A DNA stretch of 5,763 bases from CAZLGC01 sp964559275 (GTDB lineage: Bacteria; Patescibacteriota; CALEFQ01): positions 1 to 5,763 of the forward strand of contig CAZLGC010000053.1 in the NCBI GenBank assembly GCA_964559275.1, given 5' to 3'. The notes beneath the pieces were generated by a model, which ran no database searches, was not told the DNA's origin, and saw only the letters and a list, made by a program, of their open reading frames with translations. A program made the position numbers and the translations under genes. Every line of letters starts with the position of its first letter. Positions within the stretch are counted from its first letter, which is position 1. This document shows, piece after piece, positions 1 through 5,714 of the stretch.

Positions 1-2
1 CC

Positions 3-320
3 TTATTCAAATCACAAGAAAGTGTTTCCTTAACAGACACCTCGCAGGGTCTCTATCCAGCTAAGAACATCGATGACTTCACCGTTGAGGACAGAGAAAT
101 GCTCATCGAGAATGCCACTCATGCCAAAAATGTATCACGAGAAGATTATGAAGCTTTCGCAGAAGCTATGAACAGACTTGTCGCTAGTGATGCTTTTGGT
201 GACAACGGCGAAGTTAATCCAGATGGTTTTTGGTCTGACTTAGGTTTCTGGTTGGCTGTTTGGTGGTGTTGCGATATCACGTATTGCAATAGTTTTGATT
301 GTGATTTCAGCTTCTGGTAA
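3..320 (+). CDS. 3' part of an unrecognised gene, C-terminus possibly frameshifted
   Basis: The frame is open from the left edge, so this is probably the end of a longer gene whose start lies outside; the first internal ATG is at 99. Residues up to about the SDLG motif (codon ending at 245) look like ordinary protein: acidic, partly helical, for example the stretch SREDYEAFAEAMNRLV. I recognise no family. The last 25 residues, from FWLAVWWCC to the stop, hold five Trp and four Cys and do not look like a natural protein end. In the +1 frame, the same DNA from 244 onward encodes a good transmembrane helix (GWLFGGVAISRIAIVLIVIS) followed by Lys residues. A one-base indel between about 243 and 260, or a real frameshift, would give a C-terminal membrane anchor, but that frame does not stop until 384, beyond the terminator hairpin. 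The TAA at 318-320 stands at a natural distance before the terminator. Coding is likely; the true C-terminus is unresolved. Confidence 0.6.
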   Translation, partial: LFKSQESVSLTDTSQGLYPAKNIDDFTVEDREMLIENATHAKNVSREDYEAFAEAMNRLVASDAFGDNGEVNPDGFWSDLGFWLAVWWCCDITYCNSFDCDFSFW

Positions 321-335
321 AAAACAATTTGAACC

Positions 336-365
336 AAAAAGCCCCGCCTCTACGGCGGGGCTTTT
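336..365. terminator. Bidirectional intrinsic terminator
   Basis: The 8-bp perfect stem GCCCCGCC (341-348) and GGCGGGGC (354-361) has a 5-nt TCTAC loop. It is preceded by AAAAA (336-340) and followed by TTTT (362-365), so each strand has a GC hairpin followed by a U tract. It lies 15 bp after the plus-strand stop (320) and 15 bp before the minus-strand stop (381). This fits a shared terminator for two convergent genes. Confidence 0.9.
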
Positions 366-380
366 ATTGCAAGCCGAAAT

Positions 381-689
381 CTAGTCTTCCTGCCCGACGT
401 AGTAGTCTTCCATCGTGCCGTCTGTGTATTCAATCACCAGCATATCCTCTTCAAAAGCCGCTGACTGAATCAGGCGATTGTCGTTAAGCTCCGCCTCCAG
501 CAATTCCTTGGCTTCATCCGCCTCGTAAATGTCATTCAGCTCGACATAGCGCGATTCAATCTGGTCATGCAACCGATCGACACGGTATGACATCCCGATA
601 GTGGTATATTTTGCCAACAGATAACCCAGAATCGCCAGCGCCACAATGACGATGATCACGATCAGGGCAATTTTCATTCCTCTAGACAT
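381..689 (-). CDS. Small acidic single-pass membrane protein, function unknown
   Basis: This 102-residue protein has one strongly hydrophobic helix at about residues 7-26 (IALIVIIVIVALAILGYLLA) near the N-terminus, then a very acidic soluble part. Residues 35-70 look helical and may form a short coiled coil; the tail (LVIEYTDGTMEDYYVG) looks like a beta hairpin. No lipobox or obvious signal-peptidase site is seen, so an N-terminal membrane anchor is the simplest reading. It starts 22 bp after the ileS stop and ends at the shared terminator, so it is probably the last gene of the ileS unit. The start at 689 has a weak AGGG eight bases upstream. A second Met at residue 5 has AGAGGA directly against it, too close for a good ribosome site. 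I do not recognise the family and the position alone does not indicate a link to tRNA charging. Confidence 0.8.
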   Translation of the reverse strand: MSRGMKIALIVIIVIVALAILGYLLAKYTTIGMSYRVDRLHDQIESRYVELNDIYEADEAKELLEAELNDNRLIQSAAFEEDMLVIEYTDGTMEDYYVGQED

Positions 690-711
690 GATTTTATCCC
701 TAAGCAGCCGG

Positions 712-3700
712 TTATTTAGCCGCTGCTTTTTTAATATCTATAGTGATAATCTTTGAACCTTCTATATTAGTCTCCTTTTCCAGGTCTGGAGAAATCCTGT
801 CCGCTGTCTTGGTTTCCAGGATTTCCGTAGCCAGAACTTCCTTACCAATATAGTCGCGCAGCCCCGGATTGTCAAAAACTTTTTTTAGGTCAGAATCAAA
901 CGTAGTCCAGCCTACCAGAATTCGGTCAGCTACATTGTAGTCAGCTTCTTTGCGCATATCCTGAATGATCCGGACGATTTCCCGCGCCATGCCCTCTTGC
1001 TTCAGTTCCGGTGTAATAGACAAGTCCAACACCACCGCCACTCCCCCGTCCTCGGCGACACCAAAACCGTCTTTGGCGACAAGTTCTTCGGCAAACTCAT
1101 CAGCAGCCAAGGTGAACTCCCCCGCCTGCAGTTCCCTGTCTTCAGTAATTTCGTAGCCTTTTTTAACTGCTGTCTGCAGCTTAGGCATTTCCGCGCCATA
1201 TTTCTCACCCAGGACTTTGAAATTAAGCTTCACCGACTTCTCGGCAAATTCTTCTAGGTTTTTTACAATCTTCAACTCTTTGATATTCAACTCTTCCTTG
1301 ATCTGCTCCTGCAAGTCATCCGCAATATCACCGCCGGCAATATAAGCAACGCCCAATGGCTGGCGAACCTTTATCTGGTTCTTTTCTCTTACTGCCCGAC
1401 CCAGCCGGACGACCCTTAGAACCCGGTCCATTTCTTCATTAAGCTTAGTGTCGATGAATTTTTTATCTGCTTCCGGATAAGGGCAAAGATGGATAGATTC
1501 CGAACACTTGTCCGTTTTCAGGTTCTGGAAAATTGATTCCGCCAGGAAAGGCACAAATGGCGCCAGGGTGCGTGACAACATGACCAAAACAGTATAAAGG
1601 GCATTGTAAGCCTCAGCCTTATCTTCATCGCTTTCACTCTTCCAGAAACGGCGTCTAGATCTGCGCACATACCAGTTAGCCAGATCATCAATAAATTTGT
1701 CCGCGGTTTTCATGACAGCATAAGTGTCATATTCCGCCATTGACTCATTCGCCGTCTGCACCAAAGCATGAACGGCCGACATAATCCAGCGATCCAATTT
1801 GTGCTTGGGCAGCTCCTTCAGATATTCCGTTTTAGGATTATCGATATTGGCGTAGGTCACAAAGAAAACATAGACATTCCAGAGCAGCAGGATTTTTTTA
1901 CGGACCTCGTCCGCGTGCTTGGTGCCAAAACGCAGGTTCAGCTCCGGCTGCTGTGAGCAATACATCCAGCGCATTACGTCTACCCCGATCTCCTCGGCGG
2001 CATCGTCAAACCAGATCGCGTTGCCCTTGGATTTGTGCATCTCCTCCCCCTTGTCATCCTTTACCAGGGCATAACCCAGGACTGTCTCAAACGGGTTTGT
2101 ATCCTCAAGCACCGTGCTCATCGCGATCAGCGAGTAGAACCAGTTTTTGAACTGGCCTGGGAAAGACTCGCAAATGAAAGCCGGCGGGAACCACTGTTCC
2201 CAGTATTTTTTATCCTCAAAATATTTCAGCGTGGAATAGGGGACTATCCCCGCGTCCAACCAGGGATTGCCAACATCGGGGATACGACTCGCCTGCTTGC
2301 CGCACTGTGGGCATTTGATCTTGATTTTGTCCACCCACGGCTTGTGCGGCGAGTGGCCCTCAAATTCCTCCCAACCAGCAACCGCCTTTTCCTTCAGCTC
2401 TTCCTTGGATCCGATCACCTCAAAATGACCGCACTCACACTCCCAAATTGGCAGCGTTAACCCCCAGTATCTTTTTTTGGAAATCAGCCAGTCATGCATG
2501 TTTTTCAGCCAATCTAGTTCACGATCCAGGCCAAACTCCGGAATCCAGTTGATCTTTTTGGTCACATCCATCATCTGGTGACGCAATTTATCCATCGAAA
2601 TGTACCACTCGTCTACCACCCGCCAGACCAGCTCACTTTTGCAGCGCCAGCAAGTAGGGTAGCGGTGGGTGTAACTTTCGATCTTATGGAAATACTTACC
2701 CTGCTGCTTCAAGAAATCCAAAATTATTTCCGGCTTATCCTTGGCGTTCTGACCGGTGAAGTCACCCAGGTCTTCCAAATACACAGCGGCTTCATCGATA
2801 ACGTCGATAACCGGCAGCTTCTCTTCCTTACCAAGCTGGAAGTCCTCGGTCCCCGCCCCCGGCGCAATATGAACGATTCCCGTTCCTTCCTCATCAGTAA
2901 CTAAATCCTTGCTGCCAACGACTGAATGAAAAGTCTTTTCATTTTGAGAACGCGCATCTTTGACTCTTTTCAAGTCATCAAACGGCCCCTCATAATGTAG
3001 CCCTACTAGTTCCTCACCTTTGACCGTTCCCGTTTCTTTCCAGTCTCCCCCCAGAACTTTCTTAGATAGGGTAGTCACCATGATCAATTTCTCCCCGCCT
3101 TTTTCGTAAATGCCGTAAGCAAACTCGGGATTGACTGCCAGAGCAACGTTGGCCGGCACCGTCCAGGGAGTCGTCGTCCAGACCAGGAACTGCTCGCCGG
3201 CCCGTTCTGAAATCGGCAATTTGAAAAACACCGCTTTATGCGTCAGCTCCTTGTACTCTTCCGTCAGTATCTCGTGTTGCGAGATGGCCGTCCCGCAGCG
3301 CGGGCACCAGGGAACTGAGTCAATGCCTTTATATAGATATTTTTTATCGTGGCATTTTTTCAGAAAGTGCCAGATGGCATAATTATTCTCATCGCTCATC
3401 GTATAATAGGAATTTTCCCAGTCCATCCACTGGCCCAGCCGGATTGACTGATCAGTCTGAATTCCGGCGTATTTTTGCGCGCGCTCTTTGCATTTTTCCA
3501 CAAATTTACCGATCCCGTATTTTTCGATGTCTTTCTTGTTTTTAAAACCCAGCTCCTTTTCCACTTCAACTTCCACCCACAAACCCTGGCAGTCAAATCC
3601 GTTTTGAAATCTCTCGTCAAAACCTTTCATCGCAAAATAGCGCTGAAAGGCGTCCTTCAACGTCCGTCCCCAGGCATGGTGCACGCCCATCGGGTTGTTA

Positions 3701-3849
3701 GCCGTAATCGGCCCGTCCAGAAATGACCAGCGCTTCTTGCCCTTAATTTGTTCTTGAAGCTTCTTAAAAATCTTGTTCTTACTCCAAAAATCGAGCATCT
3801 GGTGCTCTAATTTCACGAAGTCTTGCTTAGGATTTACTTTGTTGAACAT
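712..3849 (-). CDS. ileS: Isoleucyl-tRNA synthetase, type 2, GxHH variant
   Basis: This cytoplasmic class I synthetase charges tRNA-Ile with isoleucine using ATP. Its 1045 residues match the long IleRS2 form. Visible in order: the HIGH-box region GPITANNPMGVHH (46-58), where GVHH (55-58) replaces HIGH; zinc ligands C182 and C185; the CP1 editing domain with WTTTPWT (224-230) and GTGIVHIAPGAGTEDF (322-337, Asp336 probably the conserved editing aspartate); C400 and C403, completing the first zinc site; the core motif ISKKRYWG (456-463); a second zinc site from C471, C473, C513 and C516; the KMSKS loop as EMHKS followed by KGN (603-610); a helical anticodon-binding domain with WYVRRSRRRFW (726-736); and an IleRS2-type C-terminal region (about 940-1040). 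It looks complete and functional. The N-terminus MFNKVNPKQDF is typical for the family, so the ATG at 3849 is favoured although no Shine-Dalgarno is present. The leader is almost wholly a 97-bp palindrome ending 8 bp before the ATG. No T-box leader is visible. Confidence 0.97.
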   Translation of the reverse strand: MFNKVNPKQDFVKLEHQMLDFWSKNKIFKKLQEQIKGKKRWSFLDGPITANNPMGVHHAWGRTLKDAFQRYFAMKGFDERFQNGFDCQGLWVEVEVEKELGFKNKKDIEKYGIGKFVEKCKERAQKYAGIQTDQSIRLGQWMDWENSYYTMSDENNYAIWHFLKKCHDKKYLYKGIDSVPWCPRCGTAISQHEILTEEYKELTHKAVFFKLPISERAGEQFLVWTTTPWTVPANVALAVNPEFAYGIYEKGGEKLIMVTTLSKKVLGGDWKETGTVKGEELVGLHYEGPFDDLKRVKDARSQNEKTFHSVVGSKDLVTDEEGTGIVHIAPGAGTEDFQLGKEEKLPVIDVIDEAAVYLEDLGDFTGQNAKDKPEIILDFLKQQGKYFHKIESYTHRYPTCWRCKSELVWRVVDEWYISMDKLRHQMMDVTKKINWIPEFGLDRELDWLKNMHDWLISKKRYWGLTLPIWECECGHFEVIGSKEELKEKAVAGWEEFEGHSPHKPWVDKIKIKCPQCGKQASRIPDVGNPWLDAGIVPYSTLKYFEDKKYWEQWFPPAFICESFPGQFKNWFYSLIAMSTVLEDTNPFETVLGYALVKDDKGEEMHKSKGNAIWFDDAAEEIGVDVMRWMYCSQQPELNLRFGTKHADEVRKKILLLWNVYVFFVTYANIDNPKTEYLKELPKHKLDRWIMSAVHALVQTANESMAEYDTYAVMKTADKFIDDLANWYVRRSRRRFWKSESDEDKAEAYNALYTVLVMLSRTLAPFVPFLAESIFQNLKTDKCSESIHLCPYPEADKKFIDTKLNEEMDRVLRVVRLGRAVREKNQIKVRQPLGVAYIAGGDIADDLQEQIKEELNIKELKIVKNLEEFAEKSVKLNFKVLGEKYGAEMPKLQTAVKKGYEITEDRELQAGEFTLAADEFAEELVAKDGFGVAEDGGVAVVLDLSITPELKQEGMAREIVRIIQDMRKEADYNVADRILVGWTTFDSDLKKVFDNPGLRDYIGKEVLATEILETKTADRISPDLEKETNIEGSKIITIDIKKAAAK

Positions 3850-3857
3850 AATTTTAT

Positions 3858-3954
3858 TGTCATTGCGAGGCCCGCGAAAGCGGGGCGAAGCAATCCCAAC
3901 GTAACCAGAACGACGAGGGGATTGCTTCGCTCCCTTTGGTCGCTCGCAATGACA
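3858..3954. repeat. 97-bp nested palindromic repeat (REP/MITE-like)
   Basis: The outer arms TGTCATTGCGAG (3858-3869) and CTCGCAATGACA (3943-3954) are perfect 12-bp inverted repeats. The inner arms GCGAAGCAATCCC (3885-3897) and GGGATTGCTTCGC (3918-3930) are perfect 13-bp inverted repeats around a 20-nt loop. Between the left arms lies a separate hairpin, CCCGC-GAAA-GCGGG (3871-3884), with a GNRA-type tetraloop. Arms of the type CATTGCGAG...GAAGCAATC occur, as I recall, as dispersed palindromes in many bacterial genomes; copy number here cannot be seen. The element fills the gap between the lipoprotein stop (3957) and ileS, so it is in the ileS leader if the genes are co-transcribed. It lacks a U tract, so a simple intrinsic terminator is unlikely; mRNA processing, stability or attenuation are possible roles. 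Confidence 0.85.
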
Positions 3955-3956
3955 GG

Positions 3957-4487
3957 TTAGTTATCGGTCTCTCCGGTTAAGGCTCCTAAGAACCGCCGAA
4001 ACTTCGTGAGGTAGACATCCCACTTGTCCGGCAACACCGTGTCTTCACCGGTAGTCAGATCCTCGGCTGTGATATTGAAGATCTCCTCCCGGCCTTCTTG
4101 GTCAAAGAGAGTAAGCTTTTCCTGCACTTCCGGGTCACCTGTTCCCTCCAGCTTCAGCTCTTCCTTAAGACCGTTAAAATCCTTGGCCTTGATGAGATCA
4201 TACATATTGACGACCTCGTCCCGAGTGGCTTCTTTGACTTTCTCTGTCGCCTTGCCGGAATTGAACTTGATCTTACCGTCGTAAGACACTTCTACAAATT
4301 CCTTCAGATCGTTGGCTTCTCCTGTCCTCTCCAGTTCGAAAAATTTACCGTCTTCCGGAATGTCAACGTTGGTCTCAGCATCATGAGTCCCCAGCTTGGA
4401 AAGAGACGTGGCGGGATTAAACTCACAGCCGGTAAGCACCAAACCTACGGCGATGACTAAGCAAATTGTGACCAAGACTTTGTACAT
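3957..4487 (-). CDS. Putative lipoprotein, function unknown
   Basis: The ATG at 4485-4487 gives 176 residues beginning MYKVLVTICLVIAVGLVLTGC: Lys in the n-region, a hydrophobic core, and the lipobox LTGC with the lipidated Cys at residue 21. This predicts export, lipidation and signal peptidase II cleavage, with the mature protein tethered to the outer face of the membrane. The mature part is rich in Asp, Glu and Lys, with an E/K-rich middle (KVKEATRDEVVNMYDLIKAKDF) and no repeats or known motif I can name. An in-frame TTG at 4494-4496 overlaps the upstream TGA stop and would add three residues (MTN); I prefer the ATG because it gives a typical short n-region. Neither start has a clear Shine-Dalgarno, so translation may be coupled to the preceding gene. 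The stop is 2 bp from the palindromic repeat. The function is not known to me. Confidence 0.83.
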   Translation of the reverse strand: MYKVLVTICLVIAVGLVLTGCEFNPATSLSKLGTHDAETNVDIPEDGKFFELERTGEANDLKEFVEVSYDGKIKFNSGKATEKVKEATRDEVVNMYDLIKAKDFNGLKEELKLEGTGDPEVQEKLTLFDQEGREEIFNITAEDLTTGEDTVLPDKWDVYLTKFRRFLGALTGETDN

Positions 4488-4492
4488 ATTGG

Positions 4493-4747
4493 TCAACTTA
4501 TTAGAAAATATATGATTATCCCGATAATAATAACTAGGATCAGCATCACCGCCCGGCCGCCCCAGGCCCGGCCGACTTCTACCGGTGGCGGCGGAGGTTG
4601 CGGCGGCGGCAGCGGCCCGAAACCGTCACCTCGTTTTCGTCTTTTCATTTTCTCCAATTCCGCCTGCGTCGGCTGGTGCGGCTGTCCCGGCTGAAACGGT
4701 TGCCGGTCGCCTTTTATCGGCAAAAATATGTCGACAAGATTATTCAT
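4493..4747 (-). CDS. Proline-rich, C-terminally anchored small membrane protein
   Basis: This 84-residue protein has three parts: a Gln/Pro-rich N-terminus (residues 10-27), a basic patch KRRKR (35-39), then PLPPPQPPPPP (45-55) followed by GRAWGGRA and one hydrophobic helix (about 67-83, VMLILVIIIGIIIYFLI) ending one residue before the stop. This is the layout of a tail-anchored protein with the soluble part probably in the cytoplasm, judging from the positive patch. The run of five prolines would stall ribosomes without elongation factor P. It starts 9 bp after the nucleotidyltransferase stop, and its TGA adjoins the lipoprotein gene. The DNA coding the proline run is unusually GC-rich against its neighbours, and a 9-bp direct repeat GCCCGGCCG (4551 and 4566) encodes the two GRA units. 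It has no clear Shine-Dalgarno. The family is unknown; proline-rich segments like this often bind other proteins or cross the envelope, but no partner can be named. Confidence 0.72.
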   Translation of the reverse strand: MNNLVDIFLPIKGDRQPFQPGQPHQPTQAELEKMKRRKRGDGFGPLPPPQPPPPPVEVGRAWGGRAVMLILVIIIGIIIYFLIS

Positions 4748-4756
4748 TGAATGAAC

Positions 4757-5572
4757 TTATAAAAACCTTGGCGAAATTTGATATTTAGTAACTCTGTTTG
4801 ACCATTTCCAAGTAGAGAAGAACTTTTCCGGTAATAAATTCGTTTCCTCAAATTCATTGCCAAGCCTTTCCAATAAATTATCTAGGAGCTTGTCGGCCTT
4901 TTCGGTTTGAATTTTCTGTAGGATTTCGTCTATAAGAAACAAATACTTGGCCGCTTCCGGGTCTGACTGAGATTCTGTATACAGATGCTTGCCATAATAA
5001 CGATTTCGCTTCAGAGCCAACAGACTCAAGACTAGCTTGAGTATTTTGATACGGTTACTTACGGCTCCCAAATTATTCCCTCTCTTCAAAAAACCTTTGA
5101 TCAGCTTACGTTTCTTGATAATCTCTTGTCCGGCAGAGAAAATTTTATCCTCCAGAATTTTCGGTGGGAATTTGTTGTATTCACTTTGGTATTTTTTACC
5201 CTTGCCAAGAGGATCATATACAATTATCGATTCATATAGAGTTCCTAAGGTTACGTCATCGTTCCACATTATCTCGGGATTTTCCAATTTTTCTTTGGCA
5301 AAAAAATGTATTTCGACATTGTTCTCTTCGACCACAGCCTTAAACTTAAAAAGTTCATCCATGTGATCTTTTTTCATTTGTTGTGGCAACACAATCATCA
5401 AGTCAATGTCGCTCGAGTCTATCGTATCTCCGCGGGCTACTGAACCCTGAACAAAAATGAAACATTTATCTTTCAGGAAAGGAAGGTTCTCCAGCAAAAA
5501 AGGAATGAATTCTTTCTCCATTAGCGATACAACTTCTTTCGGTTTAGAAATGTCAAATTCAAACTTTTTCAT
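4757..5572 (-). CDS. Nucleotidyltransferase of the DNA polymerase beta superfamily
   Basis: The 271-residue protein has the superfamily signature at residues 43-57: G43-S44 in VQGSVARGD, then the metal-binding pair D55 and D57 in SSDIDLMIVLP. E87 in VEIHFF is the likely third carboxylate. Such enzymes transfer a nucleoside monophosphate from an NTP to a small molecule, protein or RNA; the substrate cannot be read from the sequence. After the catalytic domain (about 1-120) comes an all-helical part (140-240) with a basic stretch IIKKRKLIKGFLKRG and RIKILKLVLSLLALKRNRYYGK. This recalls the helical C-terminal domains of aminoglycoside-type nucleotidyltransferases, but I cannot assign one. It is longer than minimal MntA antitoxins and no HEPN partner is adjacent, so a toxin-antitoxin role is not supported. 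The ATG at 5572 has a weak AGG about ten bases upstream. It is the first gene of the block after tRNA-Leu and the hairpin element. Confidence 0.85.
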   Translation of the reverse strand: MKKFEFDISKPKEVVSLMEKEFIPFLLENLPFLKDKCFIFVQGSVARGDTIDSSDIDLMIVLPQQMKKDHMDELFKFKAVVEENNVEIHFFAKEKLENPEIMWNDDVTLGTLYESIIVYDPLGKGKKYQSEYNKFPPKILEDKIFSAGQEIIKKRKLIKGFLKRGNNLGAVSNRIKILKLVLSLLALKRNRYYGKHLYTESQSDPEAAKYLFLIDEILQKIQTEKADKLLDNLLERLGNEFEETNLLPEKFFSTWKWSNRVTKYQISPRFL

Positions 5573-5588
5573 AAATTATTACCTATAT

Positions 5589-5714
5589 CGTCGTGTTCGT
5601 ACCCGAATAAATTGTGCCAGCAATTTATTCGGAAGAGGAGGCTTCGGACGTAAGCCGAAGCAAGTGCCTAAAACTTGTTTTAGGTGCTTGCACAGGCTGG
5701 AGTCCGAAACGACG
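5589..5714. repeat. 126-bp nested inverted-repeat element next to tRNA-Leu
   Basis: The ends CGTCGTGTTCGTAC (5589-5602) and GTCCGAAACGACG (5702-5714) pair as a terminal inverted repeat with one bulged G and one mismatch. Inside are three hairpins in series. The first is CCGAATAAATTG/CAATTTATTCGG (5603-5614, 5621-5632; 12 bp, 6-nt loop) and starts directly after the outer arm. The second is GCTTCGG/CCGAAGC (5641-5647, 5655-5661; 7 bp, 7-nt loop). The third is CAAGTGCCTAAAA/TTTTAGGTGCTTG (5661-5673, 5678-5690; 13 bp with two G-U type pairs, 4-nt loop). TTCGGAC (5643-5649) can instead pair with the right end, so alternative folds exist. It fills nearly the whole gap between the tRNA and the nucleotidyltransferase. 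No hairpin is followed by a U tract, so these are not classic terminators. It may be a MITE-like repeat or a structured RNA; I see no open reading frame or convincing promoter in it. Confidence 0.7.

Noticed and set aside
3673..3690. Loss of the HIGH motif as a sign of a dead synthetase.
   Set aside because: The GVHH form is a known functional variant in type-2 IleRS, and all other catalytic, editing and zinc motifs are intact.
965..3726. Several plus-strand open frames of 60-140 codons opposite ileS (for example 997-1257, 2035-2460, 2578-2904).
   Set aside because: They are antisense shadows of a complete, conserved synthetase gene. Their translations are rich in Arg, Pro, Ser and Cys without domains, and they have no spacing or ribosome site.
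4572..4620. A G-quadruplex in the GG-rich run on the plus strand.
   Set aside because: The runs are mainly GG, not GGG, and follow directly from proline codons on the other strand, so no separate signal is needed.
4024..4788. Plus-strand frames opposite the lipoprotein and proline-rich genes (4098-4460, 4512-4694, 4585-4788).
   Set aside because: They mirror minus-strand genes with clear features (lipobox, transmembrane tail). Their Gly/Ala runs are only the complement of the proline codons.
4757..5572. A MntA/HepT toxin-antitoxin module.
   Set aside because: The nucleotidyltransferase is about twice the usual MntA length and the next gene is a proline-rich membrane protein, not a HEPN protein with the RX4HXY motif.
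5603..5690. The three hairpins as tandem intrinsic terminators of tRNA-Leu.
   Set aside because: On the minus strand the downstream bases are not T-rich, and two stems are AT-rich. The nested terminal arms point to one element rather than separate terminators.
5573..5714. A T-box or other tRNA-sensing leader in front of the operon.
   Set aside because: No T-box core (GGTGG with its bulge partner) and no antiterminator-terminator pair is seen on the minus strand; the hairpins lack U tracts.
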